This document shows positions 41,673 to 46,196 of a DNA stretch of 46,196 nt, one piece after another. How positions within the stretch are numbered: the first letter of the stretch is position 1; the number at the start of each line of letters is the position of its first letter. The stretch lies in the NCBI GenBank assembly GCA_002238825.1, contig MPNC01000020.1, forward strand, positions 1-46,196. Reading direction: 5' to 3'. The notes under the pieces were generated by a model. The model saw only the letters and a list, made by a program, of their open reading frames with translations. It did not search any database and was not told the DNA's origin. The translations under genes were made by a program, and so were the position numbers. Origin of the DNA: SAR202 cluster bacterium bin87. GTDB taxonomy: Bacteria > Chloroflexota > Dehalococcoidia > Lucifugimonadales > UBA3495.

Positions 41673-42381
41673 CAGCTTGAGGCGATCAGGTTGCTGCTGG
41701 CAGCCGGCGCCGACGCCCAGGAATTTCAGGGAGAACACGCCGCTGCATTACGTGGCGGAGCACCGACGTCTCCATGCAGCGCAGTTGCTGCTGGCCCACG
41801 GCGCGGATGCAACGTCGTGGAACGACTTCGGCAGGACGCCGCTGCACAGCGCAGTGCTTGACGACAGCTCACCTGCCCACGGCAGCGACTACGTTGAAGA
41901 TCTCAGGCTGCTGCTGGAGCATGGAGCGGACCCCAACGCCGCCGATGCCAATCTGAAAACGCCATTGCACCTGGTGGCTGGCTGGCACTACCGCGCAGCC
42001 TCCCCCGCAACCGTGGCGCTGCTGCTGACCGCCGGCGCCGATCCCAACGCCATCGACTCCAGACTACAGACGCCGTTGCACCGGGCGGTGTCGCCGCTGC
42101 CATCGTATCTTCTCGATAGAGTGCCCTCTGCTGAAATCATCACCCTGCTGCTGTACGCCGGAGCTGAAGTCAATGCCACTGACCGGCAGGGAAACACGCC
42201 GCTGCATATGGCCGCGGCGCCGGAGGCGGGCTGGAACGACCCATCGGACGTTGGGTTCATAATTGGGTTGTTGGACGGGGGCGCGGGCATGACGGCCGTC
42301 AATGAGGATGGAGACACGGCCTGCGACGTGGCCCGTCAGTTCGACGGAGGTGAAGTGGCGCAGGACCTGCTGTGTCCCTGA
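41673..42381 (+). pseudogene. Ankyrin-repeat protein, 5'-truncated and frameshifted
   Basis: Six or so ankyrin repeats are readable: QLEAIRLLLAAGADAQ in one frame and, after a shift near 41730, ENTPLHYVAEHRRLHAAQLL, GRTPLHSAV, KTPLHLVAGW, QTPLHRAV and NTPLHMAA in another, ending GDTACDVARQFDGGEVAQDL. The 5' end is cut by the IS701-like element. The longest uninterrupted frame from 41617 borrows its first codons from the IS end. It was presumably an interaction-scaffold protein and is now inactive or reduced. Confidence 0.75.
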
Positions 42382-42631
42382 CCGCCCATGGGCCTCGTCG
42401 GTCAGAGTGGAGCGATGGGGAGCAAACAGTCAATGGATGGCAGGCGGTAATCTCGCACCGCCGGATTACGTAATGAACATTATTGAAACCAACCCCAACC
42501 CCTTCCGCCCCTGCGCCCGGAACCCCGCCAATTTCCGCTCCGAACCTATGCCGGCAACCTAACATACTCACAACCGCCCCCGTCCACCGAAGCCGGCCCC
42601 GACTTCACCGATTTTTCAGGAGCGCCAACCC
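42382..42631. other. Intergenic stretch
   Basis: 250 bp with no gene. It is T/C-rich just before the HNH gene, without a recognised promoter. Confidence 0.3.
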
Positions 42632-43222
42632 ATGCCGAGTTTCGATGATCTACTCCGCGACGCAATCACGCTCCGGCTCGGGGCCAGGGGCATCACGGTC
42701 CGCTTCGTACAATGCGCCCAGACCCGCTACTGCCGGGGCCTGCCGGAATTTCCGAGCCGCGTTGTAACCGTCTTTCCGGCGTCAACCCGCCTGTGCTACA
42801 ACCGGATCCCGGCCCGCCCCAACCCCGACGTATTTCCCTACGCGCCCTCGGAACCATGGGGCGTGATCCGTTGTCCGAACCCCCGCCCCGAGGGCAGCTA
42901 CATCTGCCCACCCTGCGCTGCCACCCTGAGGCGGGCTGCGAGAGAGAGGCGCCGGGACGCCGAAGCGGCCGGCGCCTGCACCCACGGGCCCGGCTGCTGG
43001 CCGTCCCTGGAGGAGATGATTGAACGGGACGGCGGCCGCTGCCGGTACTGCGGAACGGCGGTCACACGGGGTCTCGGGTTGGACGGCGCGTGCCGCGACC
43101 ACGTGATACCGGTATCGCGCGGCGGGGCGCACTGCGCTGAAAACGCCGCGCTGGCCTGCCGCCGCTGCAATAACGAAAAGAGCGACCTGTTGCCGGCCGA
43201 GTTCGGAGGTTCACCATGCTGA
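42632..43222 (+). CDS. HNH endonuclease
   Basis: A 196-residue protein whose C-terminal HNH domain starts with GGRCRYCGTAV. It continues RDHVIPVSRGGAH (catalytic H after D), ENAALACRRCNNEKSDLLP (N and the second zinc knuckle). A CPPC-type zinc pair lies in the N-terminal half (GSYICPPCAA). The start at 42632 has AGGAG 12 bp upstream. Its stop overlaps the integrase start as ATGCTGA, so the two form an operon and may cooperate in a recombination module. Confidence 0.85.
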   Translation: MPSFDDLLRDAITLRLGARGITVRFVQCAQTRYCRGLPEFPSRVVTVFPASTRLCYNRIPARPNPDVFPYAPSEPWGVIRCPNPRPEGSYICPPCAATLRRAARERRRDAEAAGACTHGPGCWPSLEEMIERDGGRCRYCGTAVTRGLGLDGACRDHVIPVSRGGAHCAENAALACRRCNNEKSDLLPAEFGGSPC

Positions 43223-44244
43223 AGCACGAGCTGCCGCCCCTGCCCGATCATCCGGATCCCCACCTGCTGGCCTCCTGGGATCGCCACCTGGCCGCCCAGC
43301 TGTCGGCCAACACCCGCCGCGCCTACCGCGATGACCTCGCGACGTTCGCCGGGTGGACCGGTTCCCACGCCGTGACGCTGGCCGACGTGGACGGCCGCGC
43401 GGTCCGCGAATACCTGTCCTGGCTGGCCACCCGGGGCAACGGGGGCCAGCCCTACGCCCGAACCTCGGTGACCCGCAAGCTGGCCGCGCTGCGCAGCTTC
43501 TACGCCTACCTGCAGCGGCGCGGCTGGTTCGAGGTGACGCCGATCCCGTCCGCCCGCGCCCTGAAGGTCAAGATGCCCCGGCCCCTGCCGCGCTTCCTGG
43601 GCCGGACCGAAGCGGCCCGCCTGATGGCCGCGCCGCCGGTGTGGACGCCGGCCGGCCGGCGCGATCGCGCCATCCTGGAATTCGCCTACGGAACCGGGGT
43701 GCGTCTCGGCGAACTGGCCGCCCTGGACGTGGCGGATCTGGACCGCCACCGCGTGGCCACCGTGGTCACCGGCAAGGGAGGCCATTCCCGCCGCGTTCTG
43801 TACGGCGTGTCGGCCCGCGCCTCCCTGGACCTCTACCTGGACTACGGCCGACCGGCGATCCTGGCCGGCGCCGGGGAAGTCGGCGACGGCGCCGCCCTGT
43901 GGCTCAACCTGGAGGGCGGCCGTTTGTCGCGCCGGTCAATCGCCAAGATGGTCCGACGCCACGCCGACGCCGTGGGACTGGCCAGCGGGGTCACGGTCCA
44001 CGTGCTCCGGCATTCCTACGCCCTGGCGCACATGGCCCCACCGGCCTTGCCCGAAAACTCCGGAATTTCAAGGACTTTTGGGGCAACTGCTGGAGTTTTC
44101 GGGCAGGCGTCCGACTTTTCGGGCAAGGCAACTTCAGGGTCGTCGCCGGCAAGGGTTAGGCGTCAGGGCCCATATCAGCCAGCCCTGCGGCAAGCCCCTT
44201 CCGCCAGGTCATGCCCGCCATTCTCCAGCCGCAGGCTAGGCTGA
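43216..44244 (+). pseudogene. Tyrosine recombinase (XerC/D-like) lacking the catalytic tyrosine
   Basis: The SAM-like N-terminal domain (LSANTRRAYRDDLATFAGW) and the catalytic core are intact up to R163 (TGVRLGELAAL), K187 (KGGHSRR), and H262-x2-R265 (VHVLRHSYALAHM). The family then needs a GH (H/W) box and the nucleophilic Y about 25 residues later. Instead, after about base 44034, the sequence becomes unrelated (APPALPENSG ...) and lies on a repeat-rich stretch. The reading frame runs on to 44244 but encodes no recombinase end. It could bind DNA but should not cleave it. Confidence 0.8.
44045..44128. repeat. Three-copy inverted/direct repeat at the integrase break
   Basis: CCTTGCCCGAAAACTCC (44045-44061) is the inverse of GGAGTTTTCGGGCA (44092-44105, 14 bp perfect) and again of TTTTCGGGCAAGG (44116-44128, 13 bp perfect). 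The last two are direct repeats 24 bp apart. Such a layout is seen in recombinase core/arm sites and in miniature elements. Confidence 0.6.
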
Positions 44245-44762
44245 CGACGATGGCCGGGACGAAGGTGAGCAGCAACCGCAGCCACTACGGGAAGATGAGC
44301 AGGGAAAAGTAGGTTCTCATCCGATTGACTGCTTCCGTGACACCGAGTCCGTCGGCCGTGCCGCGGGAGCAAACGGTATCACATGCGCCAGTCGTTGGCC
44401 GACAGGACCCGAATGTCAATGCTCGTTTTCTGTACATCGGGGCGTGAACTGGAGTCAATTGCCTGGCCGCCGTGGAATGGCCTAATTCCAAGCGAAAACG
44501 CCCCCAGGCGCGTTGTCGCGGCCTTGAGGCGCAATGTCTCTTCGGAATTGGAAAAGGCGCCACAGATTGTCAATTGTCATTGGGGCAACAGCTATGGCCC
44601 CGTAACGAAACCGGCCGCCTCATAGTCGGGCGGCCTGCTCTTCTCCCGGTTTCTGGATCATCTGACCGAGCCGCCTACTTGAACAAACATGTTGCTCAGA
44701 GGCGGCCGGTTTTCGTTGTGGCCCGCACCGGAGGCAGATGATGAACATGCCGTGGTGTCCGG
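44245..44762. other. Gene-poor stretch with a long inverted repeat
   Basis: No gene recognised. ACGAAACCGGCCGCCTC (44605-44621) pairs with GAGGCGGCCGGTTTTCGT (44699-44716) over 17 bp with one bulged base. The arms flank about 77 bp and could act as a bidirectional terminator. Confidence 0.5.
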
Positions 44763-44816
44763 TCAGAACTGGAGGTTGCTATGGCATTTCGCGTCAGCGT
44801 TGAACTTGAGGTTCAT
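44763..44816 (-). CDS. 17-residue ORF with a perfect ribosome-binding site
   Basis: AAGGAGGTGAAC before ATG at 44816 is nearly the full anti-Shine-Dalgarno match. The ORF (MNLKFNADAKCHSNLQF) ends at 44763. The TGA of the ORF upstream lies 2 bp before the ATG, so the two are coupled. Leader peptide, remnant or small functional peptide; function unknown. Confidence 0.35.
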   Translation of the reverse strand: MNLKFNADAKCHSNLQF

Positions 44817-44818
44817 GT

Positions 44819-44938
44819 TCACCTCCTTCCGAATATGGCGGTGATAATACGCTGCAGGACACCGGGTTGACGGCGAATATTGTGGTCGTACCCACACGTG
44901 TAGCGGCTGCAGCGGTGATACTGCGTAGTGTGCAACAT
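44819..44938 (-). CDS. 39-residue Cys/His/Arg-rich ORF
   Basis: GGGAGG 9 bp before ATG at 44938. The peptide begins MLHTTQYHRCSRYTCGYDHN and ends QRIITAIFGRR, with two Cys and four His residues that could bind metal. It is followed immediately by the 17-residue ORF, and a long inverted repeat lies 45 bp further on. No family recognised. Confidence 0.35.
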   Translation of the reverse strand: MLHTTQYHRCSRYTCGYDHNIRRQPGVLQRIITAIFGRR

Positions 44939-45321
44939 GGTGAATCCTCCCGGTTCAGAGTGTCCTGGTTCTGATATTCAACGCGATTTGTCCGAGTGTT
45001 CGACTCCCTGCTCTGTGTGAAATTCGTACGGGATCTTCCGGTTGACGTGGGTTACCAATTGCTTTGCGGGCTCGGCACGTCGCTTGCTTGGATCGGCCAA
45101 TTATTGATAATTATTATTATGCTAGCCGATACAGAATGTGTCAATATGCTTTCCGTTCAACCCGACAGCATCAGTGATCAATGACCATACACGTGGGTCA
45201 CATCTGAGTTGCTATCGACACCGTCGCCTGCTTCGGCGGACGCGGCGGCGCCTCCGAGTGCCGTCCCGACCGCCCGGCGCAAAGGCGCAAGTGGGGCATT
45301 TCCCGATGCCGATGCCGATGG

Positions 45322-46196
45322 ATGATGATGCTCGCCCGATTGACAAGAAAAATGGCATTCAGCGCCATTGTCCATGCTTTGCGTCTGAGAAGCGCTGCTG
45401 CGGTGGTGCCTGTTTGCCTTTCGATTTGGCTGATTGCCTGCGGCTCGGGCGCGACGGTGCCCGAAGCGTGCGTGGACAATGATCGTGAGCTCAGGTTGGG
45501 CTTCTACGCGTACTTTGCCCCGGTCAGCCACAGCGCAGACGGTGAGACGGGTTCTCCAGGATTCGACGTTCACCAAGGATACGAAGCCGACCTGCTGTCC
45601 GCGTTGGAAGCCATGGACGGCGTGGGGGTGTTCTTCTCGCGGCGGGGCATCAGCATCTGGGACGACATCTGGCTGGCCTCGGCGGGTCCCGAGTTCGACG
45701 TCATCGGGGGCGGAATAACGATCCTGAACTCCCGTACCCGCGACGCCCAGGGTATGGAAGCGGTGGTCTTCACATCGGGGCACATCGCCTTTCGGCAGTC
45801 GCTGCTGGTGCGTGCCGGGGAGGAAAGCCGTTTCACAGACTACGACGACCTGACGTCGGACGTGCGGGTCGACGCGTTGGCCGGTACCACCGGAGAGGCG
45901 CGGCTGCTGGAGTTAACGGGCCTGACCAACTCCGACGGCGTGCTTGTTGCGGGCGCGATCATCGAAACGCCGCGTGGCGAGGTCGTCGCGGACGGCGCCT
46001 CGAACTACCGCATCACCGCCGCCGCCGCGTCGCAGAACCTGACGGGACGAAGCCGCATCAGGCCAGCTGCCGACAACATGCCCGAGGTCGTGTATCTGGG
46101 CGACCGGCTGGGCGAGTCGGAGCTGCTAGCTGCGCTCTCCGACGGCAGGATTGACGCGCTGGCCCGAGGCGAGGTCGGCAACCGGGAAGCCGAGCA
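45322..46196 (+). CDS. Lipoprotein solute-binding protein (amino-acid ABC transporter type), runs off window
   Basis: The N-terminus (start at 45322 or at ATG 45358) leads to a hydrophobic segment ending in the lipobox LIAC-GS. The mature protein follows: RELRLGFYAYFAPVSHSADG, GYEADLLSALEAM, DDIWLASAGPEFDVIGGGIT (the usual domain-1 hinge of SBP_bac_3), VVFTSGHIAFRQSLLVR, and DYDDL...VDALAGTTGEARL. The frame is open at the last base of the window, so the C-terminus is missing. Predicted substrate: a small polar metabolite bound outside the cell for ABC import; which one cannot be told. Confidence 0.8.
   Translation, partial: MMMLARLTRKMAFSAIVHALRLRSAAAVVPVCLSIWLIACGSGATVPEACVDNDRELRLGFYAYFAPVSHSADGETGSPGFDVHQGYEADLLSALEAMDGVGVFFSRRGISIWDDIWLASAGPEFDVIGGGITILNSRTRDAQGMEAVVFTSGHIAFRQSLLVRAGEESRFTDYDDLTSDVRVDALAGTTGEARLLELTGLTNSDGVLVAGAIIETPRGEVVADGASNYRITAAAASQNLTGRSRIRPAADNMPEVVYLGDRLGESELLAALSDGRIDALARGEVGNREAE

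Noticed and set aside
44383-44625. 80-codon plus-strand frame
   Set aside because: No ribosome-binding site and no domain; it spans an inverted repeat arm at its end.

Overview
The window is GC-rich with well-formed Shine-Dalgarno sequences. It carries large secreted proteins built from delta-60, cadherin-like, Calx-beta, bacterial Ig-like and fibronectin III repeats, a DUF5679-type gene, and many small orphan genes. Repeats of the 'IADATIVNESG...SGVFSDADGDALT' type together with DUF5679 are what I associate with uncultured Chloroflexota (SAR202/Dehalococcoidia-like, often marine or sponge-associated). That assignment is family knowledge plus inference; there is no rRNA marker here. I saw no tRNA, rRNA or CRISPR array.

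Layout. (1) 1-4482 is the 3' part of a giant repeat-domain surface protein. (2) 4734-5344 is the 5' half of a second secreted Ig-like protein, and its 3' half lies 16.7 kb away at 22060-22398. The halves meet at a shared 5-bp ACGGT. Joining them there restores both the reading frame and the Ig-repeat consensus, so 5345-22059 is an inserted element. (3) The element is plasmid-like: a ParA/RHH partition operon flanked on both sides by related short-repeat arrays, a 48-residue RHH regulator behind a promoter with a built-in operator, and a primase-like gene cut off at the right edge. Its cargo looks defensive: a NERD nuclease, a UvrD-like helicase and a degenerate NERD paralogue, a divergent Fic protein, a PD-(D/E)XK nuclease, an EEP-fold phosphoesterase and a HEPN-like pair. 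IS110, IS1595-like and TnpB genes or remnants lie at its left end. (4) 22400-25000 holds small hypothetical genes. (5) 25188-39666 is a dense defence island: an ImmA/XRE-PIN toxin module; a CBASS-like operon (SLOG/STALD protein, CD-NTase, E2-E1 Cap2, no Cap3); AbiE toxin-antitoxin behind a near-perfect sigma-70 promoter; a type IIG/ISP-like restriction-modification enzyme; a broken SIR2 gene; a methylase remnant; and two unrecognised two-gene modules. (6) 39667-44250 is mobile-element debris: an IS1380 transposase cut by an IS701-like element, a decayed ankyrin gene, and an HNH gene overlapping an integrase that has lost its catalytic tyrosine. (7) The right edge holds tiny ORFs with strong ribosome-binding sites and a lipoprotein-type solute-binding protein that runs off the window.

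Strongest leads: the split gene that defines a 16.7-kb insertion; the NERD / helicase / dead-NERD set with look-alike C-terminal tails; the Cap3-less CBASS operon with a standalone SLOG protein and a poly-C tract just before the CD-NTase tail; the centromere-like arrays flanking parA-RHH; and the 213-aa plus SEC-C gene pair.
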